From Ophiocordyceps camponoti-saundersi (nom. inval.) (lineage: Eukaryota > Ascomycota > Sordariomycetes > Hypocreales > Ophiocordycipitaceae): 64,000 nucleotides of DNA. Below, one piece after another: positions 27,144 through 39,548 of this stretch. Made by a program: the position numbers and the translations under genes. The notes under the pieces were generated by a model. That model worked only from the letters and a program-made list of their open reading frames with translations. It had not been told where the DNA came from and did no database searches. The DNA lies in contig PDHQ01000136.1 in NCBI GenBank assembly GCA_003339415.1, positions 1-64,000 of the forward strand. The letters are read 5' to 3'. The first letter of the stretch is position 1. Each line of letters begins with the position of its first letter.

Positions 27144-27158
27144 TATATAGATAGGTCC
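27144..27158 (+). repeat. SINE target-site duplication, left copy (15 bp)
   Basis: TATATAGATAGGTCC here and TATATAGATAAGTTT at 27757-27771 match except for one G/A and two C/T differences, all of the RIP type. Confidence 0.8.
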
Positions 27159-27240
27159 GCCCTCCTAGCGTAGTAGTTAAGCGTCTAGAGATATTAGTCT
27201 CCTATAAGAGAGGTAGTCGGTTCGAATCCGGCGGAGGGCA
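27159..27240 (+). ncRNA. Pseudo-tRNA head of SINE S1
   Basis: GCCCTCC pairs perfectly with GGAGGGC as a 7-bp acceptor stem. The T arm is GTCGG-TTCGAAT-CCGGC. A-box-like TAGCGTAGTAG and a perfect B box GGTTCGAATCC are present. The middle part is too long for a normal anticodon arm plus variable loop, and its best hairpins have 6- or 8-base loops, so I do not assign an anticodon or call it a working tRNA. Confidence 0.85.
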
Positions 27241-27266
27241 CGGGTATTTTTAACCCTAACTATATA

Positions 27267-27362
27267 GCCGGGGTACGGTCCGACCCCGGCATAACCCCGG
27301 CAGGAGTAGTAACCCTACTAGGCTCCTTCCCTCCCTCGGTAAGAGTAATAACCCGGCCGAGG
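27267..27362 (+). other. Tandem GC-rich hairpins in SINE body
   Basis: Three stem-loops follow one another. GCCGGGGT (27267-27274) pairs with ACCCCGGC (27283-27290). CCCGGCAGG (27296-27304) pairs with a downstream CCTACTAGG; in the copy at 49732 the right arm is CCTGCCGGG, nearly perfect. CCTCGG (27334-27339) pairs with CCGAGG (27357-27362). The second and third loops share AGTARTAAC. Confidence 0.75.
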
Positions 27363-27829
27363 CTTAGGTAAAGTAAAGCGCAGGGTAAAGGTATAGTTAG
27401 ATAATATAAGTTATTAGAGGAATAGGTCCCCTTTAATAATAACTATAATCTAGTAATAAAGTATAATTACGAAGTAATATATTTTCGCTACGGTATCTGC
27501 CGATATATATACTAGAATTACTTAGAACTTAGATAAGATATATAATAAGAAATATAAGTACCTTTTACTTAGGACCGGCGTAATTTTAGATATTTCCTAT
27601 AATAATTAAGCTTTCTAATATAATGTAATTAGCCTATAAGCTAGCTAAATATATTAAGTAAGGGGTTTTCCCCTAGGCACTCCGGTTTTTCCTCTCTATT
27701 AAACGATTATATACTTAGATACCTATATAGGTTACTAGAGTAATATAATATATATATATATAGATAAGTTTAATATCGTCTATCTATCGAACTCTTCGAA
27801 GGACGCTTCTATTACCTAGCGTAATATTA

Positions 27830-27985
27830 ACTTAATAACTGCACTTAGAGGGGTTTAGATAGTATTTCGAATTAACGTAAATTAAAGAGTATCGTATATT
27901 ACTTCTTTAACAACCTCCCGGATAGCATCTTAAATTAACGTAGATTAAAGAGTATCGTATATTACTTCTTTAATAACCTCCCGGA
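27830..27985 (-). repeat. 66-bp tandem repeat encoding a 22-residue unit
   Basis: On the minus strand, units reading REVVKEVIYDTL plus STLI and a short linker occur twice in close succession, with a more divergent third unit towards 28020. The unit length is a multiple of three, and the predicted helix is amphipathic. It lies in the accessory region between integrase and the 3' LTR of the family A element, interrupted just to the left by SINE S1. Confidence 0.75.
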
Positions 27986-30400
27986 TTAATATTAACTAAA
28001 AAATATCCCGTAATACTTCCTTAATAGCCCCTTATAACTAGGTAGCGTCGGTCGCGTTTATTAGGGGTCTCTTTAATTAGATTAACGTTTAATTAAGTAT
28101 CCTTATTAATTTATTATAAACTATAAGGATTATCCTTTTATTCTCCTTTATAGATACTATCTATCTAATACCTTACTTTATTTTTATCGCTAACTAAAAT
28201 TCTATATATTCGTAGTAGATAATTTCTCTTATCTTAGTTATTTATTAAACTCTCTATTTATTTATTATAATTCGTTACTTAGTTAGTTATTTAACCTTTT
28301 ACTTATTTATAATAGTTATAAGCGTTTCTATCTTAGCGCTTATTATATTCGCTAATATTTCTATCTTAGCTCGCTACTCGGTTATTAATATAGTTTACGT
28401 CTCTTTTTTATAAACGTTCGAGTTTATAGTTATTATATAGATAATCTAGGCAGCTTAGGGCTACTTAGGTATAGGCGGGATCGTTATTACTAATATAGGG
28501 GTTTATAGAATAGCTATTTTTATAAAAATAGATATTTATAAAGTAACTATCTTTCTTAGAGTTATTACGTTAGAGGTAGTAGCCTTAGAGGTAATAATTA
28601 TTAGAACTTAGGTAGTAAAATTAGAAGTAGGGGTTATAATAACTTTCTTTATTAGACTAAAGGTAAGGGTTATAATAATTTTCTTTATTAGGATCTAAGT
28701 AATAAAACTAAAGGTAGGGGTTATCTTTATCTATCCCTATCTAACGGATTTTTATAATAGGCTTAATAGGGTTATTTAAAAGCTGCCTAATAGGGTTATT
28801 TAAATCGGTTAACTTATCGGAATAAATATCGCTTTAGTAAAACTCGGGGTTATTAGCTTAGCTAATTTTATTAGCGTTTTTATTAGCGTCTTCGTAAGTA
28901 TATTATCTATTAACGAACGCCGTTTATCCTTATTACTAATTTTATTTACGGAGACTAAAATATAACTATCCGATTTATCTTTTTTTTATTTATTTATTAG
29001 TTTAATTATCGGTTTTATAATAGAAATTAGTAGCATAAGCTAAGTAGCTCTCTTTTCGATTACGCGTCGTATATTCTAATTAACTTTAAACTTAGATATT
29101 TTCTTAGTATTCTAAGCTCCCGCCTTAAAGCTAGGTATAGCGATTACCTATTATTAGTTATAGCTATTTCCTTTAAGTGCTAGTTTAGATAAGGCGGCTC
29201 CTAATATATCTATATCTTCCTAGCCCTTAAGCTTATCTTAAATTAGTTACTTAATATTAACGATTATATAATTATATAAACGCTAAGCTATTTTAAAAAA
29301 AGATCCGCTAATAGTAAATAAGATCCGTTTCTATATATTCTTAATTACTATAATAATCTTTATTATTAAAAGAAATTTACTATCTTTGCCCCTTTTAATT
29401 TTAATATTAGCGAAATTATACGCTATCTTATATAACCTCTAAAGCTTATTTAACTTTATAAGCTAATTTTTTAGTAATATATTTATTATAATATCTTATT
29501 CTAGGACTTAGAATTTTTAAATATTTATTATAACTATTAAAAATACTAATTTATCTTATATAACCTTAGTAAGGTACTAGGCTACTTAATCTCCTTTAGC
29601 TACTTATTTAGCTAAGACGTGGCTATATAAAGTACTTATAATAGGAGAGATTTTTAAGTTTTTAGAAACTTTAAATTTCTAACTTTCCCTTATTTACTTA
29701 TAGAATATTTCTTAATATTATTTAAATTCTTATCGTATAGTTTTATACTATTTTTAAATAGTAAAGTTTTTCTTAGAGTTAATTTCTTCTTCTATTAGGT
29801 AATTTATAATCTTATATACTTATATAGGGATAACCGTAGGAAATAGGAGATAGATAATATATAAGGGTATAATATATATAAAGATAGTAGTATATAATAA
29901 GAAAATAAGTATACGATAAGAGAAATAAGTATATAATAAGGAGAAGAAAATATAAGAAAAATAAGTGCACGATAAGAAAAATAAGTATACGATAAGGAGA
30001 AGAAAATACGTAATAATAAATCGTAGTATATAATAAAAAGAAACGAGGAAAAGGAGCGTATAATAAAAAACGATAGCGTTAATACTTAGTAAGATAAAGA
30101 GAGAGAAAAGGGATATAAAATCGTATATACCGATAAGTTAGAAAAGGTATATATAGGTAAGAAGAAGAGGTCGTATATAGTCTAATATCCGATAAGTTAA
30201 AAGAAATATATATAGGTAAGAAGAAGAGATAAGTTAAGAGAATAGTTAAAAGAAAATAAGGTGCACGAAGATATAATCGTAATCGAGTATACGAAACCTG
30301 CGAAGGTATACGAGGTTAAAAGTATACGAGGTATAGTATAAAAAAATAGAAAATAAAAAAGAAAAATAATAAGCAAAATAAATATAAATAACTATTAGCG
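27985..30400 (-). pseudogene. Accessory coding relic of family A element, downstream of integrase
   Basis: About 2.4 kb on the minus strand between integrase and the 22-residue repeats. Frames such as REIIYYEYIEFQLAIKIKQG (near 28200) read through with only RIP stops. Around 28560-28720 a ~45-bp motif with TTATAATAACTTTCTTTATT is repeated imperfectly two to three times. No known domain was recognised. The extra length makes this element about 10.3 kb without the SINE, long for Ty3/gypsy. Confidence 0.4.
29880..30370. repeat. Purine-rich degenerate tandem repeats
   Basis: Motifs of the type AAATAAGTATACGATAAG (about 18 bp) recur at 29906-29996, followed by other purine-rich repeats to about 30370 (for example around GGTAAGAAGAAGAG at 30160 and 30217). 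Confidence 0.7.
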
Positions 30401-30779
30401 ATCCTTAGCCCCTTAGTTAGCTAATAGCTATTAATAATCTACTATAGTAACTTAATATTTACTATAGTAAGTTATTATTCTTAGTCTATTCTTACTTAAC
30501 CTTACGCGTTTCCCCCCTAACTTCTTATAATAGCGAGTTCCTATAAGTATAAGGGTCTTTACCCTAAAGCTTATTTATTCCTTCGCCTAGCTTATAGCCT
30601 TATTAGGTAGCTATATCCTATATTACCCGCCGTAAGGGTATTAAATATACCTTACGTAGTATAAATAGTTTAAGATTATCTATATAAAGCTTTCGTAAAA
30701 CTTAACGTCTAATAACGCTACGGATTAGATATATAATAGATAAGATAACTTTAATAATAATAGATAGGTTATCCTATAT

Positions 30780-31560
30780 AATTACGAACTTCCTATACGA
30801 TATATTTACCTTATCTTACCTTTCCTATATAAAGTTACTAACTTATAAGGTATATCGTAGTTTAGTATTATATTTAGTTATATTAAAATTAGCTAAAGTA
30901 TCCTAGATTATATCCTTTTTTTCTATTATAGCTAATATTAAATCGCGGACTATCTAGTTATCTCGGTTAAAATAGTTAAAATTAGATTATTTAGCTTTAG
31001 GTATCTTTTTATTTTAATATATAATTACGGGGTTAAATCCTAATATAGCTTTTACTAGAGTTACCCTTAAAGTCTTAACTTTTCGAGAATTTAGTATATT
31101 AGTAATTTAGGGTAACGCTTTATTCTACGCTTCTAGGGAGATACCGGACTACTTAAGACTTTATTTTTATAGTTAGTCTTTTACTAGTCGGATATACCTC
31201 TCCGCTAGTTTAATATTTTAAAAGTATAAGATTAGGCTAAACTTCTATTTAACCTTATATCGCTTAGCTATATCTTTTATAATAATATTAGCGAAATAGC
31301 GTCCGTTATCCGAGTAAATAGCTTTAAGCTAGCTAAAGACTAAACTCTAGTAATATTACTATATATCTACTACCTCTAGGCTAGTCGTATTTTTATATAC
31401 TTAAGTTAATAGGAAACGCGTTATATAATCTATAGCTATTAGAATATATTAATATTTACGAGCATTAATAGGCGTAATAGGTCTTAGGAAGTCGATAATT
31501 ACTATTTCCTATAGCTTATATATTATAATCTATTTATATTTTAACTTAGGTAAGCGTAGT
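30780..31560 (-). pseudogene. Family A integrase relic
   Basis: The minus strand reads VVIIDFLRPITPINARKY then ILIAIDYITRFLLT, the first catalytic-Asp region of a Ty3/gypsy integrase. It continues with AIYSDNGRYFANIIIKDIAK (second Asp, near 31315-31260) and a Glu-containing segment ERYIRLVKD. Most breaks are TAA/TAG. Confidence 0.85.
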
Positions 31561-32109
31561 ACGGTTTACTAGTAAATTATATAGGATATATAATAATAGG
31601 TAATATCCGATCGATAAGTTAGCTACTATAAGATTCCTCTTAAATTCGCTAAAGTCTTTTCCTTAGAGAAATAGCCTAATATATTATACGCACTTTATAA
31701 CTTTAACCGGATATTTAACTATAGATAATACTTAGCTTACTATTTATTCGATTCGATATAATATAAGATTTTATTTTAAACTCGATATCTAATAGCTATC
31801 TTCTAGATATAGCAATATCTATTATTTAGTAATACTTATATTCTATTAATAAGAAAAAGCACGATTTCCGTATATTACGGGTCTCCTAGCTAAGGGGATA
31901 TAGCCGCCCGGAGGTAAGATACCTTTTTACCTATTAGCGGTTTACCTAATAGGAGTCGAGTAGCCTTAATAATATCTAGCGCTAGTATAATATAGCCCTT
32001 TATATTTAAAGCGTTACTTTTTAAAATATTATATAACTTAGATATATTATCTACGATTCTAATAATCTTTATTATATTTAGGCGGTAAATATATTTAATA
32101 TCCTATTCT

Positions 32110-32470
32110 TAAAGAATATTAATTTACCTCGTAACTTTACTATACGTTTCCGCTATATTTATTATTAAGTTAATAATACCTTTATAATCCGTATAGATTT
32201 TAAGGGGATACGGGGATATATTTACTATCTATTAGTATTCCTTAATTACGTAAATAATAGCTAATATTTCTTTTTTAAATATAAAGTATCGCTATTCTAA
32301 ATTACTTAGCCGAAACGATATCTATATAATAATTTTTATATTTTAGAAATTAAAATCTCTAATAAATATTCTATCGGGATAATTATCGAGCTAGTAAAGA
32401 ACGGCCCCGGTCCTAATATCGGATATATCTATTATTAGGTAAAATTATATATTCGTCTATACTCCGAATA
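32110..32470 (-). pseudogene. Family A RNase H relic
   Basis: The minus strand reads FYLIIDISDIRTGAVLYQ, then YFIFKKEILAIIYVIKEYQ and PYPLKIYTDYKGIINLI, the three conserved blocks of retroelement RNase H. It lies between reverse transcriptase and integrase. Confidence 0.85.
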
Positions 32471-32859
32471 TTACGTTATTCTAAATAGCCTAGTATAGGA
32501 ATTATAAAGCTTCTACCGCTTTTAGCGTCTAAACTAGTTTATCTTAATATTATACTTTTAGTTATATAGATTAGCGTCCTAATAGAGTTACCTTATTTAC
32601 TTTTTTAAAAAATATTTTCTTAATAAGTCTAGCCTTATTTACTCTCCTTAATATAAAATAATAAAGGAACGGGGTTAGCTATAATACCGTTTAAACTTCT
32701 TCTTAAAATTAAGGGGGATATTATTAAAAATAGTCTCCTAACTACGTAAATCTTTACCGATATTTAGTTCTTAAACGAAATCGCCCTACTTCTAATTTAA
32801 ACCCGACTAATTCGGCTATACTATTAAATAGCTTTATCTTCTTACTTACGAGATTAATT

Positions 32860-33400
32860 AGCGCCTATATTACTTTAGGGAAATACTAATATCGAAGGAA
32901 ATCGAAATATCTATTAAAGGTTTCGCTACTAAGGTTATAATTATCGATATAAACGAATATTAACGTTAAGTATTTTATAGTAAAACCTAATAATATTTAG
33001 TATTTAACCTTATCCGCTAATATTAATCTACTAAATATAATATCCCCGTACCTTATGTACGTAAAAGGGGCGCTTATTAGTTTTTACGGTATATTAATAT
33101 ATTCCTATATATTATTAGGGGCGGTAAAGCCTATCTTATATATATCCTCCGGCTATATTAAAATTAATTAGAACTTATTAGATATATTTAGCTAAGAGAA
33201 AACTATCGGTTATCTAATATATATTTAGTTTAAATCGACCTTTAAGTTATAATATAGATATCTTAGTTTTACTATATTCCTATTAATATCGCGGTAATTA
33301 TAAACTATTCTCTAAGCTACTAGGTCTAGAAAGTACTTCTTAATAAATAAAATTCTAGCTACCTATTCTATATTATCGCTAATAAGTCGAATAATATTTA
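32860..33400 (-). pseudogene. Family A reverse transcriptase relic
   Basis: The minus strand gives VYNYRDINRNIVKLRYLYYN and PEDIYKIGFTAPNNI followed by EYINIP. Near 32956-32936 the catalytic motif reads FVYIDNYN, a RIP form of YIDD (GAT or GAC to AAT). This order and spacing fit Ty3/gypsy reverse transcriptase. Confidence 0.85.
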
Positions 33401-34899
33401 CTTTTTCTATTATTAGGAATACTTTGCCTATAAAGATCTATTTAGGCTTACTATACCTTATTTATTTAAATATAGCTAGCGTTACTCCCTCTTTTAATTT
33501 AATTCGATAGGTAATTAGTTATATAGGCCGAATCTCCTTAAGAGTAGAAATAAAGTAGTCCTTATAAGTAAAATATAATCTTATAACCCTCTCTCTTTAT
33601 TTTTCTATCTTAACGTAATCTCCTAGCGTAATAAGGCTTTATTTAAACTACGCGTCGATTTCCCTAATTAGGGTATCCGATAAAGGATAAACGATTAGGT
33701 TTAAGGTAATACCTTTATAAGATATAAGTCTTAAAATACTTATTATTATAATACTTACCTATCCGAGATATAATACGTAATTAGTATTATCCTTATTACT
33801 TATTTTCTCCTAATCTATCCGATATCGGGGATATTTTAGAAAGTCTATTATATCTAGCTTATTATAGTTACGGATTACCTTTTCTATATTACTCTTATTC
33901 CTAGCTATCTTATTTTCTTTTAGGTTAGCTAATTCTATTTCTAGTAATTCTTCTACTCCTCTAGGCTATCTTAAATACTTAAGTAACCGTCTATTCGTTA
34001 ACTCCGGTTTCTCCGCTATCTATTTAAGACCTATTACCTTATATATTTTTTTCTATATAAACTTAGGTAATATTACTTTTACTTACTTACTAATAGATAT
34101 TACTAGCCTTCGCTAGATTTAGGGCTATAATACTTTATTTATCTTTTTCTATACTATTTTTAGCTACCCCGCTATCTAGCCCTTACGGGAGGCAGCTCTT
34201 AGTTTTTTAGAGAGTTATACTTTACCTAGGAGGCTAGTTATTTAGTAATAGCGGATAAAATATCCTTAACCTCTTCTAAAATAAGCCTATTATCTTTAAT
34301 AAATATAATCTTATCTTTATCGTTAGCGACCGCTTTTAGATATTTAAGGGCTTATAGTATTTTCCTATCTAGCTTAAATAAATTAGGTACTAGGAAAATC
34401 GGAATAATCTAAATAATACCTTCTAAGCTAGTAATCTTTAGCTATTCTTTTATATAGTATTTTATAGCCTTAACATATCTTAGCTATATATAGCTTAATA
34501 AAATATCCTAATTATCGTAATCTCTTAGTATATATATTTTTATATTAGCTAAGATTCCTACTATAATTACCCGAAGGTAAGTAACCTTTTTAATAATCGT
34601 AAGTTTATCGTTTGCTATTCTAACTATATTTAGTTAAAGTAACTAGATTACGGGGAGGGCGTTATTAGCTATAAAGGCCTTATTAACTAAATCGATTATA
34701 AAGCCTCTATCTAATATAATAGTAATATACCGATAACTTTTAACGTAGCTTTTAATATACCTTAATATCGATAGGATAGCTTTAGCTAGCGCTATAATAT
34801 CTCTCTAAATTACCTAATTAAGCGTATTATAAGATAGAATATTTACTAGCGGGTTTTATAATTCGAATAATTAAACGAGATTTATAATAACCTCCTTAT

Positions 34900-37300
34900 T
34901 TTTCGGGGACTTAATCTTTTTCCGATATTATATTAATCTATTAAGTTACGTACGAATCGATAATACGACCTAAAGTAATTAAAAGATACTTAATATTACT
35001 AGGGTATTTTTTAACCTATCTCCTAGTTTAAATAGCGGAATATTATATTCTTTTATAGCTCGGATTTTCTCTAACTTATATCGTTTTTTAGCTAGCTTAG
35101 GCTCTTAAGGGTAAGTCTAAACTTCTACTTTTAAAAGTAGTAATTATATAGTTAGTCTTAAGATAAGCCTAGGAATAGTTAGAGTTAGTATATCCCTTAG
35201 AGCCGGGCCTTCCCTAGCGTTATTATTAAGCTTTATACTTAGTATAACTAATCGGCGGCGAATCTCCTACTTTAATTTATCTCGTTATAGTTTATCTAAG
35301 TCGTTTAAGTTAAATTCTACTTTAGGGCGCGGTTTAGTTACGCGGCCTCGCGTAAGTTAAGAAATTAGGACTATCTTTTCTTTTTAATAAGAGGTTTAAA
35401 TATTAGGTCTCTAGGCGGTATAAGTTTATCCCTATTTAGAATTAATATTAGCGGGCGTAGTAAAATCTAAAGCTTTTCTATCTAAACTTTTTACTATAAG
35501 TAATACCGGTAATATCTTAATCGTATATCTTATTAGTAATTAAATACTTATATCTAAACTAATAACTATTAAATTTTTTACTAATAATCTAGGGCTAATA
35601 CCTTAACGTAGTTACTAGCGTCTTTATTCTTTTATCCCCTCCGCGTAAGTTTCCTAATAAGCTTTCCGCTACTAAAACGCTTCTTTATTAAATAAAGCTA
35701 TAGATAGATAATTATAGCCTATATAGCCCTATTCGCTATATTTAAAATACTATTATAAATCTAAGTTAGGAGGTTAGTATCTAGGTCCTATACTTAGTAA
35801 TCTAAGGGCTTAGGGTTATTACTATAACGTATTCGAAGAATTTTATAACGAATATCCCTAATTCTATACTTAGGTATTAGTTTATCTAAGTATACCTTAT
35901 ATACTTAAATATCCGCTAGTAAGATAGCCTCCTAAGTTCTATAAGCACTTACTTAACTTACTCGCTATTATAATATTAAATTATTCTATTAATTTAGCTA
36001 TCTTAGTTATCGTTTCTTACTACTTAGCTATTACTCTTTACGGATCTATCTTTATAGCTAATACTCCGTTAGTATCTTTTTTAATCTTTTTAGATACTAT
36101 ATTATATAGGTTATATATAATAAGTCGAATATTAGACTATATTAGGCTTACTATTACTATTAATAACTTTTACTTACTATTAATATAAAGGCGCTTAATA
36201 ATAGCCCGCTTATACTATTTATCTTTCTCGGCGTTTTTAATTATCTAATTTAAAAAGTTAGTAAGTAGAATCTATTAAGTTTCTAATTTTACTTAGCTAT
36301 AAAAAGCCTCCGCTTATTTCATATAATTAGCTAGTAACTCTCCCTTCTTATAACCGAACTTATACGCCTTTATAATAAGGGTACTCTCTATAACTAAGTT
36401 TACCTTCTTAAACTTATTTATAAATAAAATTACTAACTTAGATTAGGTGCGATCTTTATTATCTAACTTATTATACTAGTTAGTAGCTTTACTACGAGGA
36501 CCTAAAGAGAAGATCTTCTTAATAATAATATTATATATCTCTCCTTAAATACCTAATAATACTATATTAGTATTATACTAATTAAGGTACCTTTTAGCTA
36601 AGATATTTTTCGGGTATCCCGTAAATAGCTTAAGCCCTAATAGTAAAGTTAACGCTATTATAACGTAACGCCTATACTTAGGTCTAGTAATACTCCCTTA
36701 TATCGGTATAAGATATATAATCGTTAAACCGATCTAATCCGTTAGGGGAAAGGGGTAAAGTAAACGATATAGTAAACCTTCTAATAAACTAAGTAAACCT
36801 TATAATAAACCTATATCTATATCTAATATTATTTTCTAATCTTTTATTTTAGGGTACTCCTTAGGTATACTCTAATAACTTACCTTTACTTATAATACTT
36901 ATAATTATTAAGCGTTTAGCGGAACCGAGTTTTCCTTTATTAAGTATATCTATTTCTTCGAATTAAAAGACTTTTAGCGTTAATCTATCTAGGAAGATTA
37001 TACGCCCTTAATTCTTTTTACTTACTTATCTTAATATTCTTCTTATCTTAATTACCTTCGGCGATAATAAAGAAGGAAAAAAAAGGGGAAAACTATCCGC
37101 ACTTACGGGGTCTTCTTATATTCTCTCGTCCTCTTTCCTTTTTTATTCTCGCTTATATAGTCCTTCCTATTTTACTTATTATAAGGCCGCTTTTCCGGCA
37201 ATAATAGGTAGCTATAGCTAAATTTACTCTAGGTAGCTCCCGCTTAACCTAATTAGAACTCGCTTTACTTCCTAATTTAGTAATCTGCCGAAATCCTTAA
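34900..37300 (-). pseudogene. Family A gag relic
   Basis: Minus-strand relic between the 5' LTR and protease/RT. At about 35752-35711 the reading YFKYSE-GYIGYNY is a RIP-altered CCHC zinc knuckle (C-x2-C-x4-H-x4-C, with Cys and His now Tyr). The protease between about 34.9 and 33.5 kb could not be pinned down. The same sequence, more mutated, lies at 48.2-49.7 and 57.6-58.4 kb. Confidence 0.65.
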
Positions 37301-37385
37301 ATACTTAGCTATCGTTACTAGACGATACCGTTATATTAATTTTATAGCTCGTATAGTAACGCGCTAAATCTTAGTCTTATTATTA

Positions 37386-37582
37386 TAAAATCCCTCGATC
37401 GATCTTAAATTATAGGATTAGATTAGATTATATAGGGTTATACGTTAGGGTATTAGTAGTCGTGATCCCTTTTATATTAGTCTAATAGTAAGTCTAATTA
37501 TAATAATAATTCCTCTAAGTTTTTCCCTTTTTCCTCCTATTCCTTGTCTCCTTATGCCTTGTCCTCTAACGCCTATCTAACA
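37386..37582 (-). repeat. 5' LTR of family A element
   Basis: 197 bp; on the minus strand begins TGTTAGATAGGCG. The right target-site copy CGGG is at 37583-37586. Confidence 0.92.
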
Positions 37583-37586
37583 CGGG

Positions 37587-37774
37587 CTTAAAAAATATAT
37601 ACCCCGCGATATTTCTTAAGGTTATATCTTTTAAAGGAAAAGATATTATAGCTAATAAGATTATTAATTTTTTAAGCGTTTAAAGCTTTAAAAAAATACC
37701 CTAGGATAGTAATTTTTCTTTTAAACTAAAGCTTAATAAAAAGCGCTATATTATCCTTTTCCTTCTATATATAA
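37587..37774. other. Short AT-rich stretch between elements
   Basis: This is probably the continuation of the unrecognised relic left of 26684, since removal of the gypsy element and one CGGG keeps a plus-strand frame open for some codons (for example TPRYFLRLYLLKEKILQ). Confidence 0.35.
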
Positions 37775-39548
37775 TAGTCTCACTAAGGCGACTATAAAAA
37801 TAAGCTAAAGTAGTATTATAATTAAAGCTATTAAAGAGAGGAAGGAGAGGGGAGAGAAGCCCCCCTCCTAAGCTAGCTATATACTACGCGTAATAACTAA
37901 GCGCTATTAGGAAAACCTAAATATATCCGCTATAATCCCCCCTATCTAGCTATAATTAGTTATAGACTAATCCCTTATATAGCCCCCTCTTTAGGCTAGC
38001 TAAGGAGATAGGAGCGTAGGACGAAAAAATTACGTATTACTATACTAGCGAGATACTCTATATAATCCCTAGCTAATAGCTTAATAGCCTCCGTAAAGAT
38101 AAGGATAAGAGGGCAGAAAAGCTTCCTTATAGCTTAAGGAATTAAACCCTAATTTTTATAAGGAAGATTCTAATAAGCTTAGAATTATAGCACCGCTTAA
38201 GGTAAGAAAAGATAAACTTATATACTAATAGTAAAAACTTATTTATATAGCTAGTATATAAGATTAGATAGTATTATATTAGTTATAAAAAGCTTCGAGA
38301 ATACCCTAATTATAGTAAATAGTAAAGCTAGCTATATACTTATTATTATATATTACTAGCGTTAGTTTATAAGCTAGGGCGTAATACGATTATAGTATAT
38401 ATTTACTAATAAATTTACGCGCTTAAGCTACGCGCGGACTATCCTTATATAAGGTAATATAATAAAGCTAGAAATTACTTAAGCTATAATATCTAGCGTA
38501 TATTTATCCCTCCTTACTTATTATCCCCTTAATTAAAACTCTTTAAAGCTATACTTAACTTACTTACTTTACTTATATCGAGCCTTAACTTTAATACCCT
38601 TATTTACTTACGAAGTTTTAAATAGTTACGCTTAAAATAACTAATTTAGTTATAATAATAGTAACGCTATCGCTTAATAATATTTAAAGGGCGAGAAATT
38701 ATAAACGAAATATTTATTAAGTTAGCTATAAAGGGGGGCGGTAAATTAACTAGCGCGTTAGGAATATTCCTAGAATTAAATATTTTATTAAAGCCCTAAA
38801 AAAAGCTAATAAAAGCTATATATATTATAAGCTAGTTTTTATAATCTAAACGCTTTTATAACTCCTTATATAGCTTAGATAAAAATAAAATAATCTTAGT
38901 ATAATTAAACTAATATAATAGCTTAGCTTTAAAAAGGGAAAACTCTTACTTTATAATATATTCTCTAAGGGCCTCTAATAGCCCCTAATATATCCTAACT
39001 AGGGAAAAACTTACGTAGCGCTCCTTATAACTCTCCCTAAAAAGCTTAGAGATATATACTAAAAAAGCTTTAAGCTAAAAAGAAAAATCTATAGCTATAG
39101 TAATATATAAAAGGAATATTTACTAGAAAATACTAAGATAAGAAAAGATATAATAAAACTAGGACTTAGGATCCTTAATTATAGCTCCGTTAATAGTAAA
39201 TTTAGTATATATAGCGGCTAGCTAAGAATCTAGGCTAGAATAAGCTAAGAGCGGCTTTAATATAAGTAAAATTTAATAGCGTTTTATACTAAAATCTTAC
39301 TTTTACGTTTCGTTAGCGGTAAAAGGAGCTTTAATTAATATAATAGTTTTACTAAAGTAACTATAAAAATAAGCTAAAATAGTATTATAATTAAAGCTAT
39401 CGAAGAGAGGAAAGAGAGGGGAGAGAAGCCCCCCTCCTAAGCTAGCTATATACCCCGCGCGATAACTAAGCGCTATCGGGAAGACCTAAATATATCCGCT
39501 ATAATCCCCCCTATCTAGCTATAATTAGTTATAAACTAATCCCTTATA
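37775..39548 (+). mobile_element. Very small LTR-type element with an unrecognised coding relic
   Basis: Two direct repeats of about 205 bp, at 37775-37981 and 39350-39548, start TAGTYTYACTAA and end CCCTTATA. They enclose only about 1.37 kb. Shared landmarks are AGAGAAGCCCCCCTCCTAAG and ATCCCCCCTATCTAGCTATA. The size fits a non-autonomous LTR derivative. The enclosed plus strand reads as a decayed frame of roughly 430 codons (for example LTSALGIFLELNILLKPQKK, near 38750-38810) that I do not recognise and that resembles neither the gag nor pol relics here. Flanking target-site copies are not clear. Confidence 0.6.

Larger units (their letters stand above)
27159..27756 (+). mobile_element. tRNA-derived SINE, copy S1
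   Basis: A 598-bp non-coding retroposon with a tRNA-like head at 27159-27240. The body has GC-rich hairpins at 27267-27290 and 27334-27362, and the element ends in a (TA)n tail. A 15-bp target-site duplication flanks it. It lies inside the 3' accessory region of the family A element. SINEs are copied by an RNA polymerase III transcript and the enzymes of a LINE; the A and B boxes in the head would be the promoter. Five further copies or parts of this family lie in the window, one of them split in two. Confidence 0.92.
26689..37582 (-). mobile_element. Ty3/gypsy element, family A, complete, minus strand
   Basis: LTRs of 197 bp lie at 26689-26885 and 37386-37582 in direct orientation. On the minus strand they begin TGTTAG and end TTTTA, a RIP form of a CA end. 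CGGG flanks both ends. The element spans 10.9 kb including a 598-bp SINE at 27159-27756. Reading from the right come the 5' LTR, gag with a zinc knuckle, reverse transcriptase, RNase H, integrase, then about 3.5 kb of accessory sequence before the 3' LTR. All frames carry RIP stops. A second, partial copy is at 45454-58669 and a relative at 12217-23869. Confidence 0.92.

Noticed and set aside
27159..27240. A functional tRNA gene
   Set aside because: Acceptor and T arms fit, but the middle segment is too long and gives no 7-base anticodon loop; it is joined to a repeated body with tail and target-site copies.
29880..30010. CRISPR-like array
   Set aside because: Short units are degenerate, spacing is irregular, and the host is eukaryotic; it is a purine-rich minisatellite in a gypsy element.
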